64,000 nucleotides of DNA from Adhaeribacter terrigena (GCF_016623615.1 NZ_JAEHFX010000003.1:310001-374000); one strand, 5' to 3'. Shown: positions 8,770 through 19,510, counted from the first letter of the stretch. Numbers and translations are program-made. Notes: a model not told the origin generated them from the sequence alone.

Positions 8770-10113
8770 ATGTCAGTAACCACCCAACAAGCACAGGTAA
8801 AACAAGGCCACCCGAAGGGGCTTTACCTGTTATTTATGACGGAAATGTGGGAGCGCTTCAGCTATTATGGTATGCGCGCTTTGCTAATGCTTTACCTTGT
8901 AAACGAGACTTCGAACCATTTGGGCGGCCGCGGCTGGACAGATGGCAATGCCGGGATGCTTTATGGCTGGTTTACGGGTTTTGTTTACCTGACCCCAATT
9001 ATCGGCGGCTGGTTAGCCGATAACTATATCGGGCAGCGGAAAGCCATTACCATTGGTGGTATTTTAATGATGCTGGGCCAGTTTTCGCTTTTCTCCGAAT
9101 TGAATGACATGACCTTTTACTTGGGTCTTGGCTTATTGATTATTGGTAACGGTTTCTTTAAAGCGAACATTTCTACCATTGTAGGAAAATTATACGACGA
9201 AGGCGATGTGCGCCGCGACAGTGCGTTCACTATTTTTTATATGGGTATTAACACCGGCGCCTTCATTGCGCCGTTAGTGTGCGGTTACCTGGGTGCAACG
9301 TACGGTTACCGTTATGGCTTCCTGGCTGCCGGTATCGGTATGATGCTGGGCCAGATTATGTTCAATACTATGGCACAGTCTTACCTGGGTAATATCGGTA
9401 AATTCGTGGCTAAGACCGCTGAACAGAAAGCTGCTCCAAAAACCAAACTTACTAAACAGGAAACCGACCGCGTAGCCGTAATTTTAGTTTTAACGTTATT
9501 CGTGATCTTCTTTTGGGCTGGTTTCGAGCAGGCCGGTTCTTCTTTAAGCTTGTATACCGAACGTTATATAGACCGCGTGGTTTTTGGCTGGGAAATTCCA
9601 ACTGCCTGGTTCCAGTCGGTTAACCCGTTATTCATTGTGGCCTTAGCCCCGATTATTTCTTCTATGTGGATCAGCCTGGCTTCTAAAGGCAAAAACCCGA
9701 ACACGACCGTTAAAATGGCAATGGGTATGATGCTTTTAGGCCTTGGTTTCTTCCTGATGGTAGGTGCGGTTATGGAACGTGGCGGCGACGTAGCTGATGC
9801 TTCTATTAAAGCTAATATCTGGTGGTTAGTAGGTGCTTATTTCCTGCATACATTGGGCGAGCTTTGCCTTTCTCCGGTTGGCCTTTCTATGGTTACCAAA
9901 TTAGCGCCGTTAGCCTATGCTTCTATGTTAATGGGTGTTTGGATGCTGAGCTCGTTTGTGGCTAATATCATGGGTGGTTACATTGTAAAGTATGTAGAAG
10001 AACTGGGTGCTTTAACTATTTTCGGAGGCATTGGCGCTTTCGTAATTGTTTTAGGATTTGTGCTGCTCGCAGTATCTAAAAAGCTTACTTACATGATGCA
10101 CGGCCGCGGCTAA
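8770..10113 (+). CDS. POT/PTR2-family proton-coupled peptide transporter
   Basis: A 447-residue major-facilitator protein with about 12 predicted membrane helices. Helix 1 carries the proton-coupling signature ERFSYYGMRALL (ERFxYYG at residues 28-34). FYMGINTGAFIAPLVCGYLG matches the PTR2 signature, and GLGLLIIGNGFFKANIST precedes it. It should import di- and tripeptides with protons across the inner membrane (DtpA/DtpT-like). The gene is monocistronic and is followed by a motif copy and a strong terminator. Confidence 0.95.
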   Translation: MSVTTQQAQVKQGHPKGLYLLFMTEMWERFSYYGMRALLMLYLVNETSNHLGGRGWTDGNAGMLYGWFTGFVYLTPIIGGWLADNYIGQRKAITIGGILMMLGQFSLFSELNDMTFYLGLGLLIIGNGFFKANISTIVGKLYDEGDVRRDSAFTIFYMGINTGAFIAPLVCGYLGATYGYRYGFLAAGIGMMLGQIMFNTMAQSYLGNIGKFVAKTAEQKAAPKTKLTKQETDRVAVILVLTLFVIFFWAGFEQAGSSLSLYTERYIDRVVFGWEIPTAWFQSVNPLFIVALAPIISSMWISLASKGKNPNTTVKMAMGMMLLGLGFFLMVGAVMERGGDVADASIKANIWWLVGAYFLHTLGELCLSPVGLSMVTKLAPLAYASMLMGVWMLSSFVANIMGGYIVKYVEELGALTIFGGIGAFVIVLGFVLLAVSKKLTYMMHGRG

Positions 10114-10115
10114 GC

Positions 10116-10144
10116 AAAACGCTATCTTTTTTTAACAAAAAAAT
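10116..10144 (+). repeat. 29-bp motif copy running into a terminator
   Basis: Core AAAACGCTAT, tail AAAAAAAT. It starts two bases after the transporter stop codon and its A-tract merges with the terminator stem. Confidence 0.7.
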
Positions 10145-10179
10145 CCCGGTACAGGCAACTGTTCCGGGATTTTTTTTGT
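10142..10179 (+). terminator. Terminator of the peptide transporter
   Basis: Stem AATCCCGG-x-ACAG / CTGT-x-CCGGGATT with a GCAA loop followed by eight T. Confidence 0.9.
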
Positions 10180-10275
10180 CTGCCGGGAAAGCATTTGTTA
10201 CTTACCGGTATATTTACTTATTTAAAGGAACAATTGCGCAAAACCTTCATCTAAACAATATTGAATTAAACTTTT

Positions 10276-10887
10276 ATGAAATTCCTTTCCCGGAAAAACT
10301 TCCTGCCGGTTATTGCCGGCTTCGGCCTGTTTTTAAGTGCCTGCACCTCTTCTGAAAAAGAAAAGATTTCTCCCGCTAAACAGGAACTTACCGACCCGAA
10401 CGGTTTCCGGATCTACACCATTAAAAAAGGCAGCCACTATGCCGATAACCGCGAAACCGGGGAAATAAAAACCACCAAACTCAGCTTTTCGGTTTTGTTC
10501 GACAGTTCCGCCGTTTACAAGACCATCGATCCGGTTAACCAGTTCGACATCAATAAACTTTACGGCCTTTCCGATTGCAATTCGGCGCACCATTCCAATA
10601 GCGCGCGCATGGGCTGGTGCTGGGTAAACAACCAGCTCGAAATTCACGCTTACGGTTATAAAAACGGCATGCGTAATTCTGAATTTATTACCGCCATTCC
10701 GATCGGTAAACCGGTTGAGATGAGCATTGAAATGAACGACAGTACGTATTTATTAAGGGTAGGCGAGAAGTTTGCGGAATTGCCCCGCGGCTGTTCCGGC
10801 CAAAGCAATGGCTATAAGCTTTTTCCGTATTTTGGCGGCGACGAAACGGCTCCGCACGATATTGTGGTGAAAGTGAAAGATTTGTAA
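10276..10887 (+). CDS. Predicted lipoprotein of unknown function
   Basis: A 203-residue protein with a lipoprotein signal peptide. The basic start MKFLSRKNF is followed by a hydrophobic stretch and the lipobox LSAC with the acylated cysteine at residue 23. The mature part has no motif I recognise; it is rich in beta-type segments (FRIYTIKKGS, MSIEMNDSTYLLRVGEKFAEL) and ends IVVKVKDL. Probably anchored in a membrane facing the periplasm. Convergent with the next small gene. Confidence 0.8.
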   Translation: MKFLSRKNFLPVIAGFGLFLSACTSSEKEKISPAKQELTDPNGFRIYTIKKGSHYADNRETGEIKTTKLSFSVLFDSSAVYKTIDPVNQFDINKLYGLSDCNSAHHSNSARMGWCWVNNQLEIHAYGYKNGMRNSEFITAIPIGKPVEMSIEMNDSTYLLRVGEKFAELPRGCSGQSNGYKLFPYFGGDETAPHDIVVKVKDL

Positions 10888-10907
10888 GCAGGAGGAAAGC
10901 TTCAAAG

Positions 10908-10936
10908 AGTTTTTGACCTCAAAAGGATACCGTTTT
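10908..10936 (-). repeat. 29-bp motif copy
   Basis: Core AAAACGGTATCC, tail AAAAACT, in the short gap between convergent genes. Confidence 0.75.
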
Positions 10937-10959
10937 CAGCACGTAGAAATTTGCTCCGC

Positions 10960-11280
10960 TTAAACGTACTGCACTTCTACTTCAAACGTATTACCCGCCT
11001 GGGCTTCAATACGTACTTCCAGCTGCGCACTGAAAATGAAGCGTTTGTTTACCGGCACTTCCGGATATTCGTTGAAAGTCACCGTATCGGGTTCTGCAGG
11101 TTTTGGTATTAAGGGTTTTGCATACAACAAAAAGCCGTTTTCGTCGGTTACCTGCAAATGAAGAACCTGGTCCGGAAGCGTTTCTTTCAGAATTACTTTT
11201 AATATTTCAGCGCTCATAGTTTCTTCATTTCCCCAAATGGTAAATGCCGGGTTTTGATCACTAAGCACGAAACTTTCCAT
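10960..11280 (-). CDS. Hypothetical protein
   Basis: A 106-residue protein without signal peptide or membrane segment. Alternating beta-type stretches (LHLQVTDENGFLLYAKPLI and FIFSAQLEVRIEAQAGNTFE) suggest a small all-beta domain. No recognisable family. A real gene is supported by codon usage like its neighbours and a normal start. Two motif copies follow upstream of it (11367 and 11453). Confidence 0.6.
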   Translation of the reverse strand: MESFVLSDQNPAFTIWGNEETMSAEILKVILKETLPDQVLHLQVTDENGFLLYAKPLIPKPAEPDTVTFNEYPEVPVNKRFIFSAQLEVRIEAQAGNTFEVEVQYV

Positions 11281-11366
11281 ACTTTATAAGATTAGCAACT
11301 GAATTTGATTCTATTTCGGTTGTACGGGAAAATTATGTTTCTGCTGCCAGTTGATTATCAGAAAGC

Positions 11367-11395
11367 AGTTTTAAGCACTAAAACCATAGCATTTT
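11367..11395 (-). repeat. 29-bp motif copy, one core mismatch
   Basis: Core AAAATGCTATGG (T for C at position 5), tail AAAACT. Spacing is exactly 29. Confidence 0.6.
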
Positions 11396-11452
11396 AAAAA
11401 CGGTTAGAAACAGGTAAAAGTAATAGTTGCTTGTTGTTAGATTTAAAGGAAA

Positions 11453-11481
11453 AAAACGCTATCCTTTTCAGCCTGAAAACT
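11453..11481 (+). repeat. 29-bp motif copy beside a terminator
   Basis: Core AAAACGCTATCC, tail GAAAACT; ends 9 bp before the groEL terminator stem. Confidence 0.8.
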
Positions 11482-11490
11482 TATAAAAAC

Positions 11491-11525
11491 AAAAATCCCC
11501 GGCCAGAACTGACCGGGGATTTTTT
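11491..11525 (-). terminator. groESL terminator
   Basis: Stem AATCCCCGGC/CCGGGGATT with A/T runs on both sides, so it could act in both directions. It lies 29 bp past the groEL stop codon. Confidence 0.88.
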
Positions 11526-11554
11526 ATTGGGCAAATTTGAAATTCGGTTTCAGA

Positions 11555-13267
<1,713 letters not shown>

Positions 13268-13543
13268 TTAAACGATCGCGAAAATATCAGACTCTTTCAT
13301 TATCAGGTAGTCTACACCTTCAATGTTGATCTCAGTACCGGCATATTTGCCGTATAATACCTGATCGCCAACTTTCACAGTCATTGGCTCGTCTTTTTTG
13401 CCGTTGCCTACAGCTACAATTTCGCCACGTTGCGGTTTTTCTTTCGCAGTGTCCGGAATAATGATACCTGATTTTGTTTTTTCTTCTGCGGCGGCCGGCG
13501 CAACGATCACGCGGTCAGCCAGAGGTTTCATGTTAATGGCCAT
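13268..13543 (-). CDS. groES: Co-chaperonin GroES
   Basis: A 91-residue GroES with the family start [20 protein letters not shown] (mobile loop), [20 protein letters not shown] and the C-terminal [13 protein letters not shown]. It caps the GroEL ring as a heptamer. First gene of the operon. No CIRCE element is visible upstream; instead a CTGACA repeat is present (13644-13681). Confidence 0.98.
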   Translation of the reverse strand: MAINMKPLADRVIVAPAAAEEKTKSGIIIPDTAKEKPQRGEIVAVGNGKKDEPMTVKVGDQVLYGKYAGTEINIEGVDYLIMKESDIFAIV

Positions 13544-13643
13544 AGTTTTATGAGTTGTTTGATTTAAAGTTAAATTTTAAGACATAAGGCTCCTATCATT
13601 TCCTGTGCCAAGCCTGAAATTAAGCCATTTTTGCCGAATTGTC

Positions 13644-13681
13644 AGCTCCGTTGGCGGAAAAATATGTCAGTTTCTGTCAGT
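13644..13681 (-). promoter_or_regulatory. CTGACA repeats upstream of groESL
   Basis: On the minus strand ACTGACAGAAACTGACA is followed 18 bases later by CTGACA. A related element CTGACAGAATGGCAG lies upstream of miaB (19489-19503). Could be a heat-shock promoter or operator; this is inference from repetition and position. Confidence 0.35.
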
Positions 13682-13690
13682 TTTGCTTTT

Positions 13691-13719
13691 AAAACGCTAT
13701 GGTTTGGAGCTTAAAAACT
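13691..13719 (+). repeat. 29-bp motif copy beside the secG terminator
   Basis: Core AAAACGCTATGG, tail AAAAACT; ends 9 bp before the terminator. Confidence 0.8.
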
Positions 13720-13727
13720 ATAGGCAT

Positions 13728-13761
13728 AAAAAAAACCGGCGCTTTTGGAGCACCGGTTTTC
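13728..13761 (-). terminator. secG terminator
   Basis: Stem AAAACCGG/CCGGTTTT with inner GC/GC pairing and an eight-T run on the minus strand. Confidence 0.85.
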
Positions 13762-13780
13762 TGCATATATTCCAGATTGA

Positions 13781-14212
13781 TTATTCCGCTGGTTGGGTCA
13801 ATGGGTCGTTCTGCGGCTGGGCAACTTCAGCTTCCGGGGTTGCTACGGCTGGCTGCTCGTTGGTTTGAGCCGGTGCCTGCTGGCCTTCACCTTGCGGCGC
13901 GGTTGTAGCCGGAGCTACTGCGGCCGGCGCCTGCTGGGCAGCACGTTCCTGGTTCACACTCCGGTTTACAGTGCCTGTGTTAGAAGACTTCAGAATGGTG
14001 TGCGTGGCAAGTGTTAAAACTACCAACGTAATGGCAAAGCCCCAGGTTAGTTTTTCGAGTAAGTCCCCGGTGCGTTTTACGCCCATAAGCTGGCTGGCAC
14101 CTGCGCCGCCAAACTGGCCGCTTAAGCCGCCACCTTTAGAATTCTGAGCCAACACAACCAAAACTAACAGCACGCATACAAAAATAATAATGCTAACGAG
14201 GGCGATATACAT
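13781..14212 (-). CDS. secG: Preprotein translocase subunit SecG
   Basis: A 143-residue protein with two membrane helices (about residues 3-22 and 55-75). The conserved loop LAQNSKGGGLSGQFGGAGASQ and VKRTGDLLEKLTW identify SecG, the accessory subunit of the SecYEG channel. The C-terminus is extended by about 60 residues rich in Ala, Gln, Pro and Glu, as is common in Cytophagia and not in E. coli SecG. Last gene of the minus-strand block that starts with miaB. Confidence 0.95.
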   Translation of the reverse strand: MYIALVSIIIFVCVLLVLVVLAQNSKGGGLSGQFGGAGASQLMGVKRTGDLLEKLTWGFAITLVVLTLATHTILKSSNTGTVNRSVNQERAAQQAPAAVAPATTAPQGEGQQAPAQTNEQPAVATPEAEVAQPQNDPLTQPAE

Positions 14213-14296
14213 TTTACTTTAATTAAAAATTAGAAATTACGAATTAGATTTTAAAGAATTGAAAACCTGCTAATAACGTTAATAAAGAGCTGTTAT

Positions 14297-16060
14297 TTAC
14301 TCCTGATTCTGCAGTTTTTCGATCTGTGTCACAAAGTAAGCTTTTTTTTCCGGAATTTTCAATATAAGGTGTTCGTAAATTTTTATCGCTTTTTTAATTT
14401 TTCCCTGCTGCACCAGAATATTGGCAAAATTTTCCGAAGCAAGGTTTTTAGTGATCTTCGAACTCTTCGATGAAAGATCTTCCTGCGTTTCCGGTTTTAC
14501 CTTATTATGGGCCATGGATTTTAAGCGCGGCGTCAGTTTCAGGAACTCGTCTATAATCTCCAGTTGCTTGCTTAGTTTCGAAACCGTTGGTTTTATTTCT
14601 TTGCGCAGCTCGTGAGTTTTGCTGTATTCCCAGATCAGATCCGGATAAAAATCGTAAGGTTGCGGCGTGGTCAGTTCGTTTTTAAGCTGCAGGCTTTCGC
14701 CCAAACGGCTCGTGTTCATCCAGTAACCCAGCGCATCGTTGTCGTAAATATGCTGGATCTCGTCCTTCGGGTATACAACTTTCAGATCTTCCTCTGGCCG
14801 GGCAATTTCTTCGGTTGCCTGTTCTTTTTCCGGCTTAAATAAATACTGATCAAAATTGGCCAGCGTTTCGTGCAGCAGGTCATCGTTCAGAATAGTAACC
14901 GGTTCCGTTAGAACAGAAGCCTGTTCCGTTTCCGGTACCGGCGTTTCAGCTACGGCTTCCGGGGCATTTTCCAGGAATAATTCGTGCAGATCCGGAACGT
15001 CTTCCAGGGTATGCGCGGCCGCAGCTACCAATTCCTGCGCAGTTACTTCCGTAGATGTTTCTGTTTCCGCAGTTTCTTCTTCTGGCGCAGCATGGGCTTC
15101 CGTTGAATTTTTTTCTGAAAGCGCTGTTACTTCATCAGCTGGACTTTCTTCTTCTGCTACTTTTTCTTCGGTTAGGCCTTCGGTTTCGGTATCAGAAAGT
15201 ACATTTTCAAATACGGTTGCTACTGGTTCCGGAAGCGTTTCAGCCTCCGGATTTTCTGCCATTGGGATTGTAGTTTCAGGCAGTTTTCCGGCTTCCAAGC
15301 CTACCGTTTTTTCGGTTTCCGGTTCAGAATCAGGTTCTATTGGCGCGGGAATCGAAAACGGTAGGGTTTCTTCTTCTTTAGCTAAGGCACCTAAAAATTC
15401 TGCTTCGGTTTCCGGCAGACGCCCTTCTTCCAGAATATCTTCGGCAATGGCGGCGTCTTCGTACAGTGCTTCCGCTACCGTTAATTCCGGAATACTTTCG
15501 TTTGCCTGCGTTAAAATGGCATTGGTTTCTGCTACCAGTCTTTCGCCGGCGGCTTCTTCCTGCTCTGTTTCCGAAAGAGTTGCCTTTGGTACTTCCTGGG
15601 ATTTTGCCGCTGTTAAAGCTTCATTTTCTGCTGATTCGGCAGGAGTTTCTGCGTTGGTAATATCAGCATCCAGGTCAACTTCATGCGTTTCGGTTTCTTC
15701 CAGAATTTCAGGCTCGAGCTCGGGCAGGGCAGGAGCAGCGGGTTGCTTTTCTGCTGCGGACGTTACTTTATCTGTTGTTTCTGCTGCCGTTTCTGCCGTT
15801 TCCAGCGGATTTAGCGATACGGTTGCATCGGAAGTATAGATCAGTTTTTTGAGCAGCTGCCGGTTAGCCGCATAAATAGCCGCTTTTTTCAGTTTCTGGT
15901 TCGAAAGCATGCTGCCTTTGTCGTAAGCGGCTTTGGCTATAAGCAAATGGGCAGTCTGGCAGTAAGGAAAATTTACGACAAGCTTTTCCAGCTCTTCCAC
16001 ATCCTGGTCGGAAATGCGGGAGGCCTGGCGCACGAGCGTAAGAAAAGAGGCTTTATTCAT
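14297..16060 (-). CDS. Acidic TPR-like protein of the lptE-secG cluster
   Basis: A 587-residue protein in three parts. The N-terminal 75 residues are helical (DVEELEKLVVNFPYCQTAHLLIAKAAYDKG). Residues of about 85-430 form a low-complexity region dominated by Glu, Ala, Thr and Pro. The helical C-terminal part ends in a TPR-like hairpin (FANILVQQGKIKKAIKIYEHLILKIP broken as helix-turn-helix). No signal peptide. Function unknown; the place between lptE and secG suggests an envelope-biogenesis scaffold, by context only. It contains a motif copy at 15282-15310 encoding KTVGLEAGKL and a half copy near 15355. Confidence 0.7.
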   Translation of the reverse strand: MNKASFLTLVRQASRISDQDVEELEKLVVNFPYCQTAHLLIAKAAYDKGSMLSNQKLKKAAIYAANRQLLKKLIYTSDATVSLNPLETAETAAETTDKVTSAAEKQPAAPALPELEPEILEETETHEVDLDADITNAETPAESAENEALTAAKSQEVPKATLSETEQEEAAGERLVAETNAILTQANESIPELTVAEALYEDAAIAEDILEEGRLPETEAEFLGALAKEEETLPFSIPAPIEPDSEPETEKTVGLEAGKLPETTIPMAENPEAETLPEPVATVFENVLSDTETEGLTEEKVAEEESPADEVTALSEKNSTEAHAAPEEETAETETSTEVTAQELVAAAAHTLEDVPDLHELFLENAPEAVAETPVPETEQASVLTEPVTILNDDLLHETLANFDQYLFKPEKEQATEEIARPEEDLKVVYPKDEIQHIYDNDALGYWMNTSRLGESLQLKNELTTPQPYDFYPDLIWEYSKTHELRKEIKPTVSKLSKQLEIIDEFLKLTPRLKSMAHNKVKPETQEDLSSKSSKITKNLASENFANILVQQGKIKKAIKIYEHLILKIPEKKAYFVTQIEKLQNQE

Positions 16061-16101
16061 AGGGTGATAAGCGGCGGAAACAAGGGCAATATGCGTAATT
16101 T

Positions 16102-16626
16102 TTACCAGTTTGCTACCGAACGGTTGAAAATTTCCGTCATCATCTGGTCCATGAGCTGGCGGATCTGGGCTTCGTCTATCTGGTTAATGTTCAGGCTTTG
16201 CGGAAAATCGCGGATGGCCGAAAACGACTGATCGAAGCTTTGTTTGGGATCTTTGGTATTGGTGAATTTTACCTGTAAACGTAAGGTTAGCCGGTTTCGG
16301 GCCGCCACGTCTACGCCATCCTGGATTTGAGGCGCCACCGGCGAAATTTCGTAGCCAATGATCTGGCCTTCGAAGATCAGATCTCCGTTGCGTTGTACCA
16401 GATCCAGGTTGGAATTTCGCTGAAAAAAATCTCTGAAATTATTAGTAACGCTCTGGCTTAAAATAGAAGGCCCTTGTCCGGAATTATTCGGAAACGTAGA
16501 AACCGAAAACGTTTTAACTTCCGGGGGCAGCGAGGTGCCGGAAAACGAATACGCGCAACCATTGAAAAACGCTATGCTCAGGAAGCAAAAAAGTGCCAGG
16601 GCTATTTTACTGTTCTTCAATGTCAT
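16102..16626 (-). CDS. lptE: LptE-like LPS assembly lipoprotein
   Basis: A 174-residue outer-membrane lipoprotein candidate: signal peptide with lipobox FNGC, then YSFSGTSLPPEVKTFSV, FPNNSGQGPSILSQSVTN and a helical C-terminus. This matches the Bacteroidota LptE family, the plug of the LptD channel that inserts lipopolysaccharide in the outer membrane. The start overlaps the end of the upstream sigma-54 activator by 20 bp, which implies translational coupling. A 29-bp motif copy (16566-16594) lies in the signal-peptide coding region. Confidence 0.85.
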   Translation of the reverse strand: MTLKNSKIALALFCFLSIAFFNGCAYSFSGTSLPPEVKTFSVSTFPNNSGQGPSILSQSVTNNFRDFFQRNSNLDLVQRNGDLIFEGQIIGYEISPVAPQIQDGVDVAARNRLTLRLQVKFTNTKDPKQSFDQSFSAIRDFPQSLNINQIDEAQIRQLMDQMMTEIFNRSVANW

Positions 16627-17875
16627 ACTGTTTCAGTTTGCGGTAAAGGGTTCGTTCCGAAATGCCTAGGTCCTGGGCGGCGTATTTGCGTTTGTTATGG
16701 TGTTTTTTCAACGCTTTCAGGATCATTTCTTTTTCCTTCATTTCCAGCGAAAGCGTTTCTTCTTCTGTTTCGTGCGGAATGTCTTCCACTTTTTCCTCGT
16801 AATCTTCTACCGTTTCCTCTTCCACCGGCAGCAGGTAATTATCCGTTTTAGATTCGTGCGGGGTGTAAGCCACGCGATCCGGATAGCCGATATTTTCGAA
16901 CAAATGACGGTTCTGGCGCAGCAATTCATCTTCTGAATGTTGCGGATCGAGCAGGTTGAACACCAGTTTTTTCAGATCGGCCATGTCCTTTTTCATGTCG
17001 AAAAGAACTTTATAAAGCAGGTCGCGCTCCAGCGGACTTTCCGTTGTTTTACCCTGCGAAGAAAGCACCGGAAGCAGGGTGTTCTGTTCTATTGGCAGAT
17101 AGCTGCGCAGTTTGTCAGCGCTGATTTCCCGGTCGTATTCCAGCACCGAGATCTGTTCCACAATATTTTTCAGCTGCCGGATATTGCCCGGGAACCGGAA
17201 TTTCAATAACGCAGCAACAGCATCGGGCGTGAGCGTAATGGCTTTTACGCGGTATTTTTCGGCATAATCGGAAGCAAATTTGCGGAAAAGCAAATAAATA
17301 TCGTCGCCCCGGTCGCGCAGCGGCGGTACGGAAATAGGCACGGTATTCAAACGGTAATACAGGTCTTCCCGGAATTTTCCTTCCCGCACGGCATCGTATA
17401 AATTCACGTTGGTAGCCGCTACCACCCGCACATCAGTTTTCTGAACTTTAGATGAACCCACCTTGATGAATTCGCCGTTTTCGAGCACCCGCAACAAACG
17501 CGCCTGGGTGCCCAAAGGCATTTCGCCAATTTCATCTAAAAAGATCGTGCCGCCGTTGGTTACTTCAAAATAGCCTTTACGGGCTTCCTGGGCACCGGTA
17601 AACGAGCCTTTTTCGTGGCCGAACAATTCCGAATCGATGGTTCCTTCCGGAATGGCGCCGCAGTTAATGGCTATGAACTGCCCGTGTTTGCGCGGGCTGA
17701 GATGGTGTATGATCTTGGAAAAAGATTCCTTGCCGGAACCGCTTTCGCCGGTTATAAGCACGGTCATATCGGTAGGAGCCACCTGCACCGCCACCTGAAT
17801 AGCATGGTTGAGCTGCGGCGCATTCCCGATAATTCCGAAACGCTGCTTTACGCCTTGTATCTCACTGTTTTGCAT
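16607..17875 (-). CDS. Sigma-54-dependent transcriptional activator without receiver domain
   Basis: A 422-residue enhancer-binding protein. The AAA+ domain starts almost at residue 10, with Walker A GESGSGKE (43-50), the sigma-54 contact loop GSFTGA (90-95; canonical GAFTGA), Walker B TIFLDEIGEM (110-119) and the arginine-finger region FREDLYYRLNTVPI. A variable linker follows, then a Fis-type helix-turn-helix (KRKYAAQDLGISERTLYRKL). No REC, GAF or PAS domain precedes the ATPase, so the input signal is unclear. It sits between miaB and lptE, overlapping lptE, a conserved Cytophagia arrangement. Motif copy inside at 16788-16816. Confidence 0.92.
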   Translation of the reverse strand: MQNSEIQGVKQRFGIIGNAPQLNHAIQVAVQVAPTDMTVLITGESGSGKESFSKIIHHLSPRKHGQFIAINCGAIPEGTIDSELFGHEKGSFTGAQEARKGYFEVTNGGTIFLDEIGEMPLGTQARLLRVLENGEFIKVGSSKVQKTDVRVVAATNVNLYDAVREGKFREDLYYRLNTVPISVPPLRDRGDDIYLLFRKFASDYAEKYRVKAITLTPDAVAALLKFRFPGNIRQLKNIVEQISVLEYDREISADKLRSYLPIEQNTLLPVLSSQGKTTESPLERDLLYKVLFDMKKDMADLKKLVFNLLDPQHSEDELLRQNRHLFENIGYPDRVAYTPHESKTDNYLLPVEEETVEDYEEKVEDIPHETEEETLSLEMKEKEMILKALKKHHNKRKYAAQDLGISERTLYRKLKQYDIEEQ

Positions 17876-17882
17876 GAGGTTA

Positions 17883-17998
17883 ATGTGCTAATTTGCTAAT
17901 GTGTTAATGTGCTGATGAAAACTGTATTAATGCCAATGTGCTATTTTCTAATATTAATGAAGAACAATAGCACATTGGCACATTAAAAAATCAGCACA
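17883..17998. repeat. Spacer of reiterated AATGTGCT words forming an inverted repeat
   Basis: Multiple copies of AATGTGCT/AGCACATT fill the gap between miaB and the activator. Perfect 15-bp arms TGCCAATGTGCTATT (17931-17945) and AATAGCACATTGGCA (17966-17980) can form a hairpin. The pattern recurs, with different words, at three other gaps in the window. Confidence 0.7.
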
Positions 17999-19432
17999 TT
18001 AATCAATCGCTTCGCCGAACAAAGTGCCTACCGAGCAATCGGTCACGAATACGTTCACATACTGGCCGGGCTGGAAATTTTTCTTCGGGAAAACCACCAC
18101 TTTGTTCTGGTCGTTGCGGCCCATGAGTTCAGCATCTGATTTCTTTGAGAAACCTTCTACCAGCACTTTATGCACTTTGCCGATGTCGAGCTTGTTGCGA
18201 TTCAGCGAAGTTTCGCGTTGCTTTTCGATGATCTCGGCCAAGCGGCGTTTTTTCACTTCCAGCGGAATATCGTCTTCCAGTTTGCGGGCGGCCAGGGTTC
18301 CCGGGCGTTCAGAATAAAAGAACATGTAAGAATAATCGTACTGCACAAAATCCATCATGCTGAGCGTATCGAGGTGTTCTTCTTCGGTTTCGGTGCAGAA
18401 GCCCGCGATCATATCCGAAGAAATGCCGCACTCTTCGCCCAGGATTTCGCGGATGGCGTTTACGCGGTTCATGTACCACTCTCGGGTGTACGTGCGGTTC
18501 ATGAGTTCCAGTACGCGGGTGTTTCCGCTTTGCACCGGCAGGTGAATGTATTTGCAGATGTTGTCGTACTTTTTCATGGTATGCAACACCTCGTCGGTAA
18601 TGTCTTTCGGGTGGGAAGTGGAGAAACGCACGCGCAGTTCCGGGCTTAATTTTGCTACCATTTCCAGCAGGTTCGCAAAATTCACAAACTCTGTTCCATC
18701 TTCCGAAGCCCATTTGTAGGAATCTACGTTCTGGCCCAGCAAGGTAACTTCTTTGTAACCGGCATCGATCAGGCTTTGTACTTCACGGATCACGGAATGG
18801 GCATCGCGGCTCCGTTCGCGGCCGCGGGTAAACGGCACCACGCAGAACGAACACATATTGTCGCAGCCGCGCATGATGGAAACAAAGGCGCTGATGCCGT
18901 TGGAATTTAGACGCACCGGATTGATATCGGCATAGGTTTCTTCGCGGCTTAGGATCACGTTTACGGCGCGTTGGCCTTCGTCTACCTGGTTAATTAAATT
19001 CGGCAAATCGCGGTACGCATCCGGACCAACTACTAAGTCAACGATCTTTTCTTCCTCCAGCAGAGATTTTTTCAGCCGTTCGGCCATACAGCCCAGAATA
19101 CCCACCTGCAGGTCGCGGTTTTTCTTTTTGTATTGCTTGATCTGCTTCAGACGGTCGCGCACCGTTTTTTCGGCTTTTTCGCGAATAGAGCAGGTATTGA
19201 GGAAAATTACGTCCGCCTCTTCAATTTTAGAAGTCGTATCGAAACCGTCTTCCGCCATTATCGAACTCACAATTTCCGAATCGGAGTAATTCATCTGGCA
19301 GCCGTAGCTTTCAATGTAGAGTTTGCGGTTTTTACCGGTGTTGGTTTCTTCGGTAACTTTAAAATCGCAGGCCATGGCCTCCTCCGGCGTGCGGTTATCT
19401 ATAAAATCTAGGCTTTGAATCAGCGTATCCAT
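17999..19432 (-). CDS. miaB: tRNA-2-methylthio-N6-dimethylallyladenosine synthase MiaB
   Basis: A 477-residue radical-SAM methylthiotransferase. The N-terminal UPF0004 domain carries the auxiliary cluster cysteines ([36 protein letters not shown]). The SAM cluster motif is [22 protein letters not shown], and a C-terminal TRAM domain ([16 protein letters not shown]) is present. It adds a methylthio group to i6A37 of tRNAs. First gene of the block leading to secG; a TAnnTTTG box lies just upstream. The window also encodes the related MtaB and the downstream hydroxylase MiaE. Confidence 0.97.
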   Translation of the reverse strand: MDTLIQSLDFIDNRTPEEAMACDFKVTEETNTGKNRKLYIESYGCQMNYSDSEIVSSIMAEDGFDTTSKIEEADVIFLNTCSIREKAEKTVRDRLKQIKQYKKKNRDLQVGILGCMAERLKKSLLEEEKIVDLVVGPDAYRDLPNLINQVDEGQRAVNVILSREETYADINPVRLNSNGISAFVSIMRGCDNMCSFCVVPFTRGRERSRDAHSVIREVQSLIDAGYKEVTLLGQNVDSYKWASEDGTEFVNFANLLEMVAKLSPELRVRFSTSHPKDITDEVLHTMKKYDNICKYIHLPVQSGNTRVLELMNRTYTREWYMNRVNAIREILGEECGISSDMIAGFCTETEEEHLDTLSMMDFVQYDYSYMFFYSERPGTLAARKLEDDIPLEVKKRRLAEIIEKQRETSLNRNKLDIGKVHKVLVEGFSKKSDAELMGRNDQNKVVVFPKKNFQPGQYVNVFVTDCSVGTLFGEAID

Positions 19433-19460
19433 CTTCCGTATTATTCTTCAAAAACAGCTG

Positions 19461-19468
19461 CAAAGATA
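19461..19468 (-). promoter_or_regulatory. Candidate -7 box for miaB
   Basis: TATCTTTG on the minus strand, about 29 bases before the ATG. The imperfect palindrome CTGCCATTCTGTCAG (19489-19503) lies upstream of it, where an operator could sit. Confidence 0.5.
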
Positions 19469-19510
19469 AGAAGTTTACCGGAATATTCTGACAGAATGGC
19501 AGCTTATTAA

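Noticed and set aside
13544-13780. CIRCE operator before groESL
   Set aside because: No TTAGCACTC-N9-GAGTGCTAA or close variant was found.
15355-15383. Further motif copies at 15355, 30955, 33646, 57204, 60963 and 25123
   Set aside because: The core or tail is present but the other half is missing or has several mismatches; kept out of the count.
14856-15839. Plus-strand frame of 327 codons, Ser/Ala/Val-rich
   Set aside because: Antisense shadow of the Glu/Thr/Ala low-complexity region of the TPR-like gene; composition is a by-product of the real frame.
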